Origin: a virus
Virus record (IMG/VR): IMGVR_UViG_3300031857_020009
Coordinates: 1-56,986 of that record
DNA: 56,986 nt
Strand: one strand, 5' to 3'
The notes beneath the pieces were generated by a model that saw only the letters and a program-made list of their open reading frames with translations, made no database searches and had not been told where the DNA came from. Each line of letters begins with the position of its first letter. Within the stretch, counting starts at the first letter, position 1. Made by a program: the position numbers and the translations under genes. This document shows, piece after piece, positions 17,010 to 25,301 of the stretch.

Positions 17010-17482
17010 TACTTGCCTCGTTTATTTTTTGATATTTCAACTGCTGCCAATTGAGCTAATGCTGCCTTTTTAGATTTAGCTTGTTTAGATAAACGACGAC
17101 CAGTTTCAGTTGTAGCAAAATAACCCGCTTCTGTTTTTTCAATTCGTTCTGGCATTAATTGTTTTAAATGATTTTTAAATCCTGCAGGAACAAATTGTGG
17201 TTGTTGCATATTATATGAATTCATTTCTGCATCATGATGCATTTCATTCATTAAGAAATCGCCAACTTCTTGTACATCATCTTTCGATGTTGCAATATGA
17301 TCAGCGGCCCAATCATGTCCATCATTTAATATTTCTTGAACTTGATTAGCATCCATCTCTAACATTGCATCTACATACTTTTTAATAAGTTTTAAATTAC
17401 CAAAAAACATGTAATTGCCATTTTCATCATTACACCCGCCATCGCCTCCGCAACCGCAACTACATTCATTTAATTTTTTCAT
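17009..17482 (-). CDS. 157-aa protein with Cys-rich N terminus
   Basis: The start is fixed at MKKLNECSCGCGGDGG by a perfect AGGAGG six bases upstream; a longer in-frame opening has no such site. MKKLNE may be a shortened leader (LNE as cleavage site). A Cys/Gly cluster follows, then a helical domain (FFGNLKLIKKYVDAMLEMD, ILNDGHDWAADHIATSKDDV) and a basic C terminus (SKQAKSKKAALAQLAA). Similar proteins are common but uncharacterised in T4-like phages. Confidence 0.65.
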   Translation of the reverse strand: MKKLNECSCGCGGDGGCNDENGNYMFFGNLKLIKKYVDAMLEMDANQVQEILNDGHDWAADHIATSKDDVQEVGDFLMNEMHHDAEMNSYNMQQPQFVPAGFKNHLKQLMPERIEKTEAGYFATTETGRRLSKQAKSKKAALAQLAAVEISKNKRGK

Positions 17483-17484
17483 AT

Positions 17485-17952
17485 TTATCCTCCTACAGCA
17501 AATAATGCTCGTACCCACGCTGAACCATTATATATATACAAATAATTATTAGCAAAGTCCCAATATACACTGCCGCGGGTTGGTGTAGAAGGTTCTGTAG
17601 TTGGTAATATGAAATTACCTGATGATCCTAATGTACTTAAATTCATAATCATCGTACTAGAACCAGTAATACTTCCTCCTAGTGATCCATTTAATGTTGT
17701 ACTACCAGTAACTGCTAAACTACCAGTAATTCTTGCAGAACCAGTAAATGGAAAACTAGTTGCATTTGCTGCAAAAGATGCAGTTGTTGCAAATGATGCA
17801 CTAGTTGCTATACCTACTAAAGAACCACTAAATGAACCTGTAGCTACAATTGTATCTGTACTAACACCACTTAATGCATCAATAGCTCTAGTAATGTGTT
17901 CTGCTTGAATAGTGCCGCCATTAGTAATACCGGTTTTATTTATTATCGCCAT
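17485..17952 (-). CDS. Tail-fibre-like repeat protein
   Basis: 155 aa. After MAIINKTGITNGGTIQAEH comes a run of Ala/Thr/Ser/Gly repeats (SFSGSLVGIATSASFATTASF, then GSARITGSLAVTGSTTLNGS) typical of phage fibre or tail-tip beta-structures. A compact end follows (GSVYWDFANNYLYIYNGSAWVRALF) that resembles the short carbohydrate- or trimer-associated tips of such proteins. A minor tail or fibre component is the likely role; it may also be an accessory adhesin. It overlaps the end of the 62-aa gene by 17 bases. Confidence 0.65.
   Translation of the reverse strand: MAIINKTGITNGGTIQAEHITRAIDALSGVSTDTIVATGSFSGSLVGIATSASFATTASFAANATSFPFTGSARITGSLAVTGSTTLNGSLGGSITGSSTMIMNLSTLGSSGNFILPTTEPSTPTRGSVYWDFANNYLYIYNGSAWVRALFAVGG
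17489..17494 (-). promoter_or_regulatory. Ribosome binding site AGGAGG
   Basis: AGGAGG, six bases before ATG 17482. It decides the start of the 157-aa gene. Strong Shine-Dalgarno sites are the exception in this window. Confidence 0.7.
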
Positions 17953-18124
17953 TTATATTCCTTTTTTTATATATAGGCCAATTTTTGGTTTTTTCATCTA
18001 ACCATTCTGCACGTTCGTCACAGCCGCAGTCTTCATTTAATATCTGAGCAATTTGTTTTGCCAATTGATCTAAACCTGTAGCTTTAGTTATTTTTTTAAT
18101 ATCACTACCTAATCCTTTAGACAT
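17936..18124 (-). CDS. 62-aa small protein with CGC motif
   Basis: Starts MSKGLGSDIKKITKATGLDQ and holds EDCGCDERAEWLDEKTKNW near the C terminus. Similar small proteins with a DCGCDKR-like stretch are common in T4-like marine phages; none has a known role. An ATG four codons upstream is possible, but the conserved part begins at MSKGLG, which overlaps the nucleotidyltransferase stop by 8 bases. Confidence 0.6.
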   Translation of the reverse strand: MSKGLGSDIKKITKATGLDQLAKQIAQILNEDCGCDERAEWLDEKTKNWPIYKKRNINGDNK

Positions 18125-19160
18125 AGCGGTCTCCATTTCTAATTTTATTTGCCAATTGTATCATTAATGTTTGCCATTGAGGTGTTCTAGGTATTTCAAA
18201 TACTTGTGTGCCTGGATATGTATATGTTTGTTCTGGTTGCATTAATTGCATATGACCTGTATCATCAATTCCTAATACTTGATGTGGAACTTGTTTCATT
18301 GTAATGTTATTACTTGGAATCATTGTACACTTACCTGGGTGTTTCCATTGGCCCATTGCATCGTGCACCGCATTCGTATGTTTCATCACATGATTCCAAT
18401 CTTCCGTAGTCATAAGTTTTTCTTGCATAACATGTTTTGCTAACATATCACTAACTGATTCGAATTGTACATTTTCTAGTGTCATCTGCTTCATTGCATC
18501 TATATGTAACAATTCTTTCAATCGATCAATCAAACCTTTATTTCGCAAATATTTAAATGCTAAATTTTCAACTGAATATTCTCCTTCTGCTTCTAAACCT
18601 GATTTCCTTAAGTTTCGAAGACGTAATAATATTTCGTGAATTCGTTTTTCTAGATTAGGATTATTTTCTTTTAAATTTTCAATCTCCCAAATAAATGGCT
18701 GAGCTTTCATTTCAATTAAAGAATCATCAATTGATATCAAATCAGCTTTCGGACGATTTATCCATTTATTATGAGTTATAGAATATATACCAACCGACGA
18801 ATGTAAATCTTCATTCATATCTTGTGCGTACAATTCTATATTAATACCTTTATATTTTAAAGGATAATTATGATTCCAAATTGCTTTTTTTAAATGAAGA
18901 TAATTTTTTGTCATATGCAAATTATCACCAACTTCCATATAGTTAATTACTACATGTAAATCAATATCACTATATTTAGTCCAATTATAATTTGCATTAC
19001 TACCAATTAAGATGACATCTAGTAATGTGGTATCAATTTCTAAAAATTCATAAAATTTATTTGCAATTTTCATGAATCCTTCTTGCAAACCAGGACGTAA
19101 TTCACCTGCTTCCCATATTGCAGGATTCAATTCACTATGTGTATGATATTCTTTTAGCAT
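18117..19160 (-). CDS. Nucleotidyltransferase-fold protein
   Basis: 347 aa with a DNA polymerase beta-type nucleotidyltransferase domain near the N terminus: GSNANYNWTKYSDIDLHVV (residues 53-71), giving Gly-Ser and the metal-binding Asp65/Asp67. A helical middle (residues about 160-215) and a C-terminal extension follow. Proteins with this domain are frequent in T4-like cyanophages and pelagiphages, without a proven substrate. It could modify a tRNA, a small nucleotide or a protein. An ATATTTATA motif lies just before the start. Confidence 0.75.
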   Translation of the reverse strand: MLKEYHTHSELNPAIWEAGELRPGLQEGFMKIANKFYEFLEIDTTLLDVILIGSNANYNWTKYSDIDLHVVINYMEVGDNLHMTKNYLHLKKAIWNHNYPLKYKGINIELYAQDMNEDLHSSVGIYSITHNKWINRPKADLISIDDSLIEMKAQPFIWEIENLKENNPNLEKRIHEILLRLRNLRKSGLEAEGEYSVENLAFKYLRNKGLIDRLKELLHIDAMKQMTLENVQFESVSDMLAKHVMQEKLMTTEDWNHVMKHTNAVHDAMGQWKHPGKCTMIPSNNITMKQVPHQVLGIDDTGHMQLMQPEQTYTYPGTQVFEIPRTPQWQTLMIQLANKIRNGDRYV

Positions 19161-19164
19161 CTAT

Positions 19165-19173
19165 TATAAATAT
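19165..19173 (-). promoter_or_regulatory. Candidate late-type motif ATATTTATA
   Basis: ATATTTATA, four bases before the ATG of the nucleotidyltransferase gene, in the gap after the 115-aa membrane protein. Confidence 0.3.
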
Positions 19174-19175
19174 CA

Positions 19176-19523
19176 TTATTTCCAAAATAGCTGTACTAAA
19201 ATAAGTGAGAATGCTAATACTAAAGATATTCCAGTTTTTACATTAATTGCTTCTTCTCGAAACATATATGTCATAACAGTAAATATAAAAATTCCTGCAG
19301 TAAATGATATAAATCTGCCGGGCCAAAACAAATTTTCAAAACCTGAAACTGAGAATTTAGTTGCTTCCATAAACAACCATGTTATAGGTATACCTAATAC
19401 CATCAATAGGTATCTATATTCTTTTGCCCATGGCCAAATTAAAGGTCCATTAACTTGAACCCATACTATAATTTGCCCAAATAAAAATAAAAAGAAAGAA
19501 GCAGCGATGTGTTTATAGTTCAT
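19176..19523 (-). CDS. Four-helix membrane protein
   Basis: 115 aa with about four hydrophobic segments (SFFLFLFGQIIVWVQV, YLLMVLGIPITWLFM, FISFTAGIFIFTVMTYMF, ISLVLAFSLILVQLF) and few charged residues. Related integral membrane proteins occur in other T4-like phages. It lies next to the lysis block and could help lysis, but nothing proves that. A promoter with its -10 box two bases before ATG precedes it. Confidence 0.65.
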   Translation of the reverse strand: MNYKHIAASFFLFLFGQIIVWVQVNGPLIWPWAKEYRYLLMVLGIPITWLFMEATKFSVSGFENLFWPGRFISFTAGIFIFTVMTYMFREEAINVKTGISLVLAFSLILVQLFWK

Positions 19524-19525
19524 AA

Positions 19526-19557
19526 TAAATAATAAGGAATATTATGATTACATCCAA
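19526..19557 (-). promoter_or_regulatory. Promoter TTGGATG-N16-TATTATTTA
   Basis: TTGGATG lies 16 bases before TATTATTTA, ending two bases before the ATG of the membrane-protein gene (predicted leaderless). It occupies the whole gap after the holin-like gene. Confidence 0.6.
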
Positions 19558-19558
19558 A

Positions 19559-19984
19559 TTATTTACGATCGCCTTTATGTAGATCTACTTTGTCTAGAAT
19601 TGCATTCAATGCTTCCATTTTAATGAAGCCTGCCATTGATGCATTTTTTAATGCACTAATTAATTGAAATATAATAAAAGGGACTAGAACGGTCTCACTT
19701 AACCAACTAGTCCCTTTAAATCCTTTTTCTACCATTAACAACGTTGTAAGAAGAATAATCCAACTTACTAAAGTTTTCAAAACTTTAAGTGCTTTAAAGG
19801 TTTGAAATCCTTCTCGTTTTACTCCAGCAATTACGCCAAAGAAGCCATCTGCCATTACCACTCCAACCAATGCCAAATATTGATCTGAATTTGCCATTGC
19901 TAAGTTGAAAAAATAAGTGCAGATGAATGCTGCAATTGTACTCACTGAATATATCCCCGCGGTTGTTAATGTAGTTGTTTTCAT
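19559..19984 (-). CDS. Holin (phage_holin_4 type)
   Basis: 141 aa with the plan of the TcdE/holin-4 family: an N-terminal hydrophobic pair, the loop MADGFFGVIAGVKREG, then further hydrophobic segments and the C-terminal FQLISALKNASMAGF before a charged tail. Holins open the inner membrane so endolysin can reach the wall. TAATG overlap with the L,D-transpeptidase-like gene and closeness to the GH19 endolysin support a lysis role. Confidence 0.75.
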   Translation of the reverse strand: MKTTTLTTAGIYSVSTIAAFICTYFFNLAMANSDQYLALVGVVMADGFFGVIAGVKREGFQTFKALKVLKTLVSWIILLTTLLMVEKGFKGTSWLSETVLVPFIIFQLISALKNASMAGFIKMEALNAILDKVDLHKGDRK

Positions 19985-20574
19985 TATTTTATATCCGCTG
20001 ATTCAATTAATGTATAAGTAAATGATTTACCATGGATAGCAGCTGCTTTACGACAAATTGTCATAAATGCTTCGAAGTCAGCTGACTTCTTAAATACTTG
20101 ACATCCTTCGGACCAATTCTCAACATATGTCGAATCTGCACCTGCTTTGTGAATATTGATTCCAAATACTCCTTCAGCAATTTTGCTTTCGTCATAAGTC
20201 ATATCACGATTTGGATCGCGAAAAACTTTAACTGGTTTTGCTTGTTTAAGAGCCTCATATTTGCCTTGATGTAATCCTAAAGTATGAGAACCTCTATATT
20301 GTCCTTCTACTAAACGTGCTACACCTGCTGCATTATGATATTCTTTAACTCCTTTTGTACCTGGATCGGTTGTACAAGGCCACGATGCAAATTTCCATTC
20401 ACCATTTTCTTTATACGACACAGTCATAGTATCATCAAATACATTAGTTACTTTGTTTCCCGTATCTGAATTTCTAACTCCTACGATATTAACGTCGAAG
20501 TCTTTTGCGCCTTCAAACCAAACATACCCTTTGGCTTTAACAGCTGTTTCGATTTGTTCTCTTGTATATGCCAT
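19984..20574 (-). CDS. L,D-transpeptidase-like (YkuD-fold) cell-wall protein
   Basis: 196 aa. The C-terminal half carries GINIHKA (His142) and NWSEGCQVF (Cys158), the His and Cys motifs of YkuD-type L,D-transpeptidases. The N-terminal part (VWFEGAKDFDVNIVGVRNSD) has no assigned domain. Sandwiched between holin and GH19 endolysin, it probably acts on peptidoglycan, by cutting or exchanging cross-links. No signal peptide is visible, so export would depend on the holin. Family call from motifs; catalytic role inferred. Confidence 0.7.
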   Translation of the reverse strand: MAYTREQIETAVKAKGYVWFEGAKDFDVNIVGVRNSDTGNKVTNVFDDTMTVSYKENGEWKFASWPCTTDPGTKGVKEYHNAAGVARLVEGQYRGSHTLGLHQGKYEALKQAKPVKVFRDPNRDMTYDESKIAEGVFGINIHKAGADSTYVENWSEGCQVFKKSADFEAFMTICRKAAAIHGKSFTYTLIESADIK

Positions 20575-20576
20575 AA

Positions 20577-21188
20577 TTATTTCACGTATTCGTAATATTT
20601 TTTAGTTTTAGCATTTCTATCTTCTAAACCATGAGTTCCGCCGTTGATTCTTTTTGTCAATGCTAAGATAGCTGCATCATTAACGCCTTGATCACAAATA
20701 GACCAGAGTTTATTGCGATCAAAAAAGAACATTGCTGATTCAAATGCATATGTTGTTGCAACTAGATCTGGGGTATCTAGTATTTCTGGTTTTTTAAGAT
20801 ATTCTGCAAATGCTGCATAATTCGATTTTCCTGTGAGTTGTAGTGCACCTCGGCCCCGATACTTCCAACCATCCCCTGATGCTTCATCGCCATTCCCCAT
20901 TCGGCTTGCATATACTCGGTTGGCAATCTTTTCTGGTTGCCGCGCATAAGACTCTTCTAATGTTCCAGGAAAGTATTTTCCAAAGATCCCTTGTAGACCT
21001 TGTGCTGAATAATTTAAATTTTCACTAAATGCTTTGAACCCACCTGACTCATGTGACGTTTGAGCAAAAAAGTGAGCTGCTCTAACTGGAGTTAATTTAT
21101 AAAACTCCATTGCTTTTTTCATTGTGCCCGGCCCAAATGCACCATCTGCCGTAACACCAATTTTTTCTTGTAAACTTTTTAAACTCAT
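20577..21188 (-). CDS. GH19 chitinase-like endolysin
   Basis: 203 aa glycoside hydrolase family 19, the lysozyme/chitinase fold used as endolysin by many phages. Residues 40-51 (FFAQTSHESGGF) hold the catalytic Glu47; ANRVYASRMGNGDEASGDGW and YRGRGALQLTGKSNY follow in the expected order. The N terminus, GVTADGAFGPGTM, resembles half of a peptidoglycan-binding repeat. It cuts the glycan chain of the cell wall at lysis. Neighbours are a two-helix membrane protein and the L,D-transpeptidase-like gene. Confidence 0.92.
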   Translation of the reverse strand: MSLKSLQEKIGVTADGAFGPGTMKKAMEFYKLTPVRAAHFFAQTSHESGGFKAFSENLNYSAQGLQGIFGKYFPGTLEESYARQPEKIANRVYASRMGNGDEASGDGWKYRGRGALQLTGKSNYAAFAEYLKKPEILDTPDLVATTYAFESAMFFFDRNKLWSICDQGVNDAAILALTKRINGGTHGLEDRNAKTKKYYEYVK

Positions 21189-21439
21189 TATTCCTCCTCA
21201 GTAGTAGTATCTTTTCCTTTTCCTGCAAATTTTTCTAAACCTGCAATACCTAAACTACCTAATGTTACAATAACGAATGAGTTGTAAATATACTCATTCA
21301 ATTTTAACTCATTACCAAAATATCCGGTAATTAAATCAACAAACATTGCGATTGTCATTACTGCAAATGACATGAAACCAATAATAGTTTTTTCATTGAA
21401 GTCATTTGAATTTTTAAAAATGTCTGTAAACTTTGCCAT
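21188..21439 (-). CDS. Two-helix membrane protein, possible holin/antiholin
   Basis: 83 aa with two hydrophobic segments (TIIGFMSFAVMTIAMFVDLIT and IYNSFVIVTLGSLGIAGLE) and a charged, Glu-rich C terminus. It starts the lysis block and couples by TAATG to the endolysin. Size and topology fit a second holin or an antiholin. A good Shine-Dalgarno (AGGGAG) and an ATATTTATA motif precede it. Confidence 0.65.
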   Translation of the reverse strand: MAKFTDIFKNSNDFNEKTIIGFMSFAVMTIAMFVDLITGYFGNELKLNEYIYNSFVIVTLGSLGIAGLEKFAGKGKDTTTEEE

Positions 21440-21455
21440 AAATTCTCCCTTTTTG

Positions 21456-21464
21456 TATAAATAT
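21456..21464 (-). promoter_or_regulatory. Candidate late-type motif ATATTTATA for lysis genes
   Basis: ATATTTATA about 17 bases before the ATG of the lysis block, followed by AAAAAGGGAG. It fits a late promoter position better than most other copies. Confidence 0.35.
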
Positions 21465-21484
21465 GTTATAAAAAGAGAAATGCG

Positions 21485-22258
21485 TTAGTTTACAATATAC
21501 TTATGATTAGTTTCAATATCATGTTTAATATACGAACCCCATTTATATTTAGCATATTCATGTCCATCTGATTCAGATTGTTTTCTTTGTTGTTCTTTTT
21601 CTGCAGTCATTGTAGTTAATGATACAAAATGATAAAAATGACAATTCCATGTTCTGATCATCTTAAGTCCGGAAAGAGAACATTTTAAAAAGAAATCCCA
21701 ATCGGCAACCATTCCTAATTCATAATTTTCATCCCATCCACCTAATCGTATATAATCTAATTTAGACATAAAAATAGGCAATGTAGAACCAGTTTCTTCT
21801 TTTTTATCTCCAGATGCATAATGATAATCAAATAACCAAAATGCTTCTAAATCAAATGTTTTTGGATCTCGACCCAAATCTTCTATTATAAATTGTTTAA
21901 ACATACTAGGATATGGTTCAATCTGATTAGGTGTTATAACAGTGCCATCTTCCCAATCATCCTCTAAAGTAGTATCCCAAAATCTAGGAAATACATTGTC
22001 ATCATTTACTATTAATATTTTGTCATGTTTAGCATTGTATACGCCTAGGTTAGTTCCCCGACAAAGACCTTGATTAATTTCTAAATTCAATATATCAATT
22101 GAATCTTTCCATCGGTCTAAGACCTCTTTATTTAAGTCATAGAAGCCATCTACAACAACTATTATTTGATTTTTATTTTGTTGTCCAGTAATAGCTGATT
22201 TTAAACATAAATCTAAAGCATCTGGGCTTTTATATGTTGGTATAATTACTGATATCAT
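21485..22258 (-). CDS. Family 2 glycosyltransferase
   Basis: About 257 aa, GT-A fold. MISVIIPTYKSPDALDLCL opens the nucleotide-sugar domain; the metal-binding acidic cluster is VNDDNVFP, and a later acidic region (NYELGMVADWDFFLKCSL) matches the GT2 acceptor-side pattern. It transfers a sugar to a glycan, lipid or protein of unknown identity. The ATG at 22258 forms an ATGA overlap with the upstream gene. It is the last gene of the glycan cluster. Confidence 0.8.
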   Translation of the reverse strand: MISVIIPTYKSPDALDLCLKSAITGQQNKNQIIVVVDGFYDLNKEVLDRWKDSIDILNLEINQGLCRGTNLGVYNAKHDKILIVNDDNVFPRFWDTTLEDDWEDGTVITPNQIEPYPSMFKQFIIEDLGRDPKTFDLEAFWLFDYHYASGDKKEETGSTLPIFMSKLDYIRLGGWDENYELGMVADWDFFLKCSLSGLKMIRTWNCHFYHFVSLTTMTAEKEQQRKQSESDGHEYAKYKWGSYIKHDIETNHKYIVN

Positions 22259-22950
22259 ATTGAGGCCCAATTAGTTAATGGAGATAACCATGCAGTTTCT
22301 CCATGGGTTGAATAACCAGGTAATGTCGTTATCAATAATTCATTTAAATTTCTCAATTCTAAAAACATATGAAAATCATTAGGATGAGTTGATGATGTAT
22401 GTTTTCTTAATATCATTTCTGTTCGTTTTAGTGTAGATACTTTAGATGCAAATGTCATTGTAGTACTATTTGTAATCTTCCAATGACATGAATTAGTTAA
22501 ATAAACGCGCGTATCTTCAGCTCCACCCTCACAATATGGATTGCCTCCATTTTGCGGACTTAAATATTTATCTGGATGGTCATATAATGCAACGAACGAA
22601 GCTCCTAATGTAAAACCTTCTTGCAATACATCTGGAGAATAACGTTTATGTAGATAATCATTTTCAACGAAATAAACAATTTCATCATCATTCCATTGCA
22701 ATGCTTTATCTAAAGCTAAATTAAAAGTGCCGGCACCATGGCCTATAGAAACTTTTTCGATATTATCTGGATTAATATAATTTATAATCATATTAATAGT
22801 ATCATCACTACAATTATCTGCAATAACATATATGTCATTAATATGTTCGTAAAATATATTACAAAAATTTCGCAAACATAATTCATTATTAATATATTCT
22901 GGCTTTTCTTTTTTATAACCAGCATCTGATATTCTATAGATTATTTTCAT
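22255..22950 (-). CDS. GT2-like glycosyltransferase
   Basis: 231 aa. Starts MKIIYRISDAGYKKEKPEYI, then DIYVIADNCSDDTINMI, the typical GT-A donor loop, and YFVENDYLHK as the metal-site equivalent. The C-terminal part (SCHWKITNSTTMTFASKV, STHPNDFHMFLEL) is less standard. Sugar and acceptor are unknown. It overlaps its upstream neighbour by four bases. Confidence 0.7.
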   Translation of the reverse strand: MKIIYRISDAGYKKEKPEYINNELCLRNFCNIFYEHINDIYVIADNCSDDTINMIINYINPDNIEKVSIGHGAGTFNLALDKALQWNDDEIVYFVENDYLHKRYSPDVLQEGFTLGASFVALYDHPDKYLSPQNGGNPYCEGGAEDTRVYLTNSCHWKITNSTTMTFASKVSTLKRTEMILRKHTSSTHPNDFHMFLELRNLNELLITTLPGYSTHGETAWLSPLTNWASI

Positions 22951-23963
22951 AACATTGTTTTTATATATTTAACATAATTTTGAGATGATTGAAATACATC
23001 GCCTCCAGATATAGTTGTTTGTAAGTATTCATTAAATTTACCATGATCTAGTTGATATTGAATAGAATCAAATATTTGTTGTTTATTTAAATCAACTAAG
23101 CCTGGATAATGCTCAAATTTGCCAATTTGACCGCAACCTTTAATCAACACTGTAGGAATTCCTAATTGAATTGGTTTAAATGCTAATGTAGATGGGGCTG
23201 ATATAACTACTGCGGATTTTGCTATTAAATCATCAATATTTTCTGAATTTGTTATGACTTCACATTCTAATAAATTGTTTACATATGAAATGTCATTAAC
23301 ATAATCCGGTTTATCGAGTCTTGTTTTTATTTTTACTTTTATTGGCAAGTTAAACTGTTTAGATAATTCTAATATTCCAGATTCTTGAACAAATCTTTGA
23401 TCAAAATTAATAGGAAATATAGATCCGCGGTTTCCTAGGAAATTAGTTATAACTAATATATGTTGGGGTTGAACTACTACATTAACTAATGTGTCATTTG
23501 CAGGAATGCCACCATTATGAAATTCCATTTTAACAGTATAACTAATACCTGATGCGTCTTTTGTAATATTTTCATTTCCGTGGACATTGCCAATTACTTT
23601 GATATTTCTATGCTTACATTCATTATAAAAATGTGGAATATTAAATTCTTGCATTTCTCGATTATCATCATAAATTACAAATTTGTATGAATTTATGTCA
23701 ATAAAATTTAATAATGATTCGTGAATACTGTCTCCGTGGAATTTAATTCCAGGCCCTTGTATTACATTATTAAAATACTGATTGTATTTATTAATTGCAA
23801 CAAGCCGCTCATCAATATCACCAACCCATGGGGTATTTAAACTAAATAACCCAACGCAAAACAAATCAATTTCATATTCAATTGATAACAATGGTATTAT
23901 AGGCCAAAGCTTTTCAGCAACTCTATGATTTGTAAATAATAATAATATTTTACTTTTTGACAT
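22947..23963 (-). CDS. GT-B-fold glycosyltransferase-like protein
   Basis: 338 aa. Two Rossmann-like halves are suggested: the N-terminal KILLLFTNHRVAEKLWPIIP and the C-terminal SAVVISAPSTLAFKPIQLGIPTVLI, typical of donor-binding C domains and also of UDP-GlcNAc 2-epimerases. I favour a transferase because the epimerase catalytic motifs are not apparent. It could add the activated nonulosonate-like sugar made by its neighbours. ATGA-type overlap downstream. Confidence 0.6.
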   Translation of the reverse strand: MSKSKILLLFTNHRVAEKLWPIIPLLSIEYEIDLFCVGLFSLNTPWVGDIDERLVAINKYNQYFNNVIQGPGIKFHGDSIHESLLNFIDINSYKFVIYDDNREMQEFNIPHFYNECKHRNIKVIGNVHGNENITKDASGISYTVKMEFHNGGIPANDTLVNVVVQPQHILVITNFLGNRGSIFPINFDQRFVQESGILELSKQFNLPIKVKIKTRLDKPDYVNDISYVNNLLECEVITNSENIDDLIAKSAVVISAPSTLAFKPIQLGIPTVLIKGCGQIGKFEHYPGLVDLNKQQIFDSIQYQLDHGKFNEYLQTTISGGDVFQSSQNYVKYIKTML

Positions 23964-24663
23964 ATCGATTAGATCTAGGTAAACATTTAAATTGATCTGT
24001 TAATGGCAAATATGTATTTCTATAGTTATGCGAAACAAATGTTTGTTTTAATCCATTAACTTTAACGCCTGGATGTTTCCATAATGAATACATCATTGAA
24101 ATTTGATCTTCTGTATTCCATTTTGCTGTCTCATCAAACCATGTTTTATTAAAATTTCGTATTATTTCGTTATTTCTTCGATATAATATACCATTTTCAT
24201 ATAAGCTATTGTTTTCTGGATATCCTTGTTGTTGATAATCTAAACCTTGATTAATAATCATCTCCTTAGGATCGCGCGGTGGGTTTCTATTGATAGTTTC
24301 ATTTACTTCTTGATATAAGCACGTTCGATCACAATGAAGATGAACTGCTAAATCAAAATCATTCAAATGTAATGAAAATAAATCATGCGGGTCATATGTA
24401 AAATAAATTTCATTATCCATCCATAACCATGCATCATATTCGGGTAATAATTCTTCAGGGGATGTTTTGCATTTTCTAGCAGTCCATCGCCCAGATCTCC
24501 ATACATCCATTTTACGTACATCCCAAAAATTGGATTCTAAATAATCACTATTAGTAAACGCAATATAATCTATTCCGTCTTTGTCATGTACATATGGTAT
24601 AAGATCTCCATATAAATAATCCGGGTGATCTGTAAATAATGCTGTATAAACTGCTAATTTCAT
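23950..24663 (-). CDS. DUF616-like glycosyltransferase
   Basis: About 237 aa. MKLAVYTALFTDHPDYLYGD, DYIAFTNSD, RSGRWTARKCKTSPEELLPEYD and WLWMDNEIYF follow the order of the DUF616 family (TOD1/MUCI70-type putative glycosyltransferases), and CDRTCLYQEVNE matches the family's second block. The ATG at 24663 forms ATGA with the upstream stop. The acceptor is unknown. The family is uncommon in phages as far as I know. Confidence 0.7.
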   Translation of the reverse strand: MKLAVYTALFTDHPDYLYGDLIPYVHDKDGIDYIAFTNSDYLESNFWDVRKMDVWRSGRWTARKCKTSPEELLPEYDAWLWMDNEIYFTYDPHDLFSLHLNDFDLAVHLHCDRTCLYQEVNETINRNPPRDPKEMIINQGLDYQQQGYPENNSLYENGILYRRNNEIIRNFNKTWFDETAKWNTEDQISMMYSLWKHPGVKVNGLKQTFVSHNYRNTYLPLTDQFKCLPRSNRYVKK

Positions 24664-25301
24664 GCTAAGCCTTTCCAAGTTGCACCATTACTAGTCCAAT
24701 AATGATTAATTTCTATTTTTGGTGTATAAAAAAATGAATATCCAAGTTCAACTTGATCAATAGCCCAATATCTATCTTCTTTGCCTACTAGTTTTTCATC
24801 AAATGGATACTTTGATAAATGTTCTTTAGTATAAAAACAAAATGCATTATGTAAAAAGTATCTGTCTTCAATAGTTGAAAATAAATTAGTAACTTCTTTA
24901 GTTCCAAAATGACTCCAGATATATCTAGGTGTTATTTTTTTACCTCTATATATAGGAGTTTGTTTTCCAAATACTGCTACATGATTTTTTAAACAAGACT
25001 GAACATATTCATAATCCATTTTATGAATCTGAGAATGTGCAGATAAAATTAAAATAATATCATTACTACATCGTTTTACCGCTTCATTAATAGATCTACC
25101 AGGACTATAATTATCAATATTGAATATTTGTATATTTGTTTTAAGCGAAAATAAATTTACAATTTCTATAGAATCATCATTAGAATTATTATCCATAATG
25201 ATAATTTCCGGATCTTTAAAATGATCGATAACTGATTGAATTGCAAAACCTATATATTCAGATTCATTGCGATTTCTAATTATAACTGAAATTTTATCCA
25301 T
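24660..25301 (-). CDS. Family 2 glycosyltransferase
   Basis: About 213 aa. MDKISVIIRNRNESEYIGFA is a textbook GT2 opening, followed by EIIIMDNNSNDDSIEIV; the acidic metal motif is replaced by LSAHSQI, as in several GT2 subgroups. A PFDEKLVGKEDRYWAIDQVELG block near the end matches the acceptor-side ED motif. It overlaps neuB by eight bases. Sugar unknown. Confidence 0.78.
   Translation of the reverse strand: MDKISVIIRNRNESEYIGFAIQSVIDHFKDPEIIIMDNNSNDDSIEIVNLFSLKTNIQIFNIDNYSPGRSINEAVKRCSNDIILILSAHSQIHKMDYEYVQSCLKNHVAVFGKQTPIYRGKKITPRYIWSHFGTKEVTNLFSTIEDRYFLHNAFCFYTKEHLSKYPFDEKLVGKEDRYWAIDQVELGYSFFYTPKIEINHYWTSNGATWKGLA

Noticed and set aside
22947-23963. Reading the 338-aa protein as NeuC (UDP-GlcNAc 2-epimerase)
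   Set aside because: Its C-terminal half has the right general fold, and a NeuC would complete the pathway. The epimerase active-site motifs are not apparent, so GT-B transferase is the safer call.
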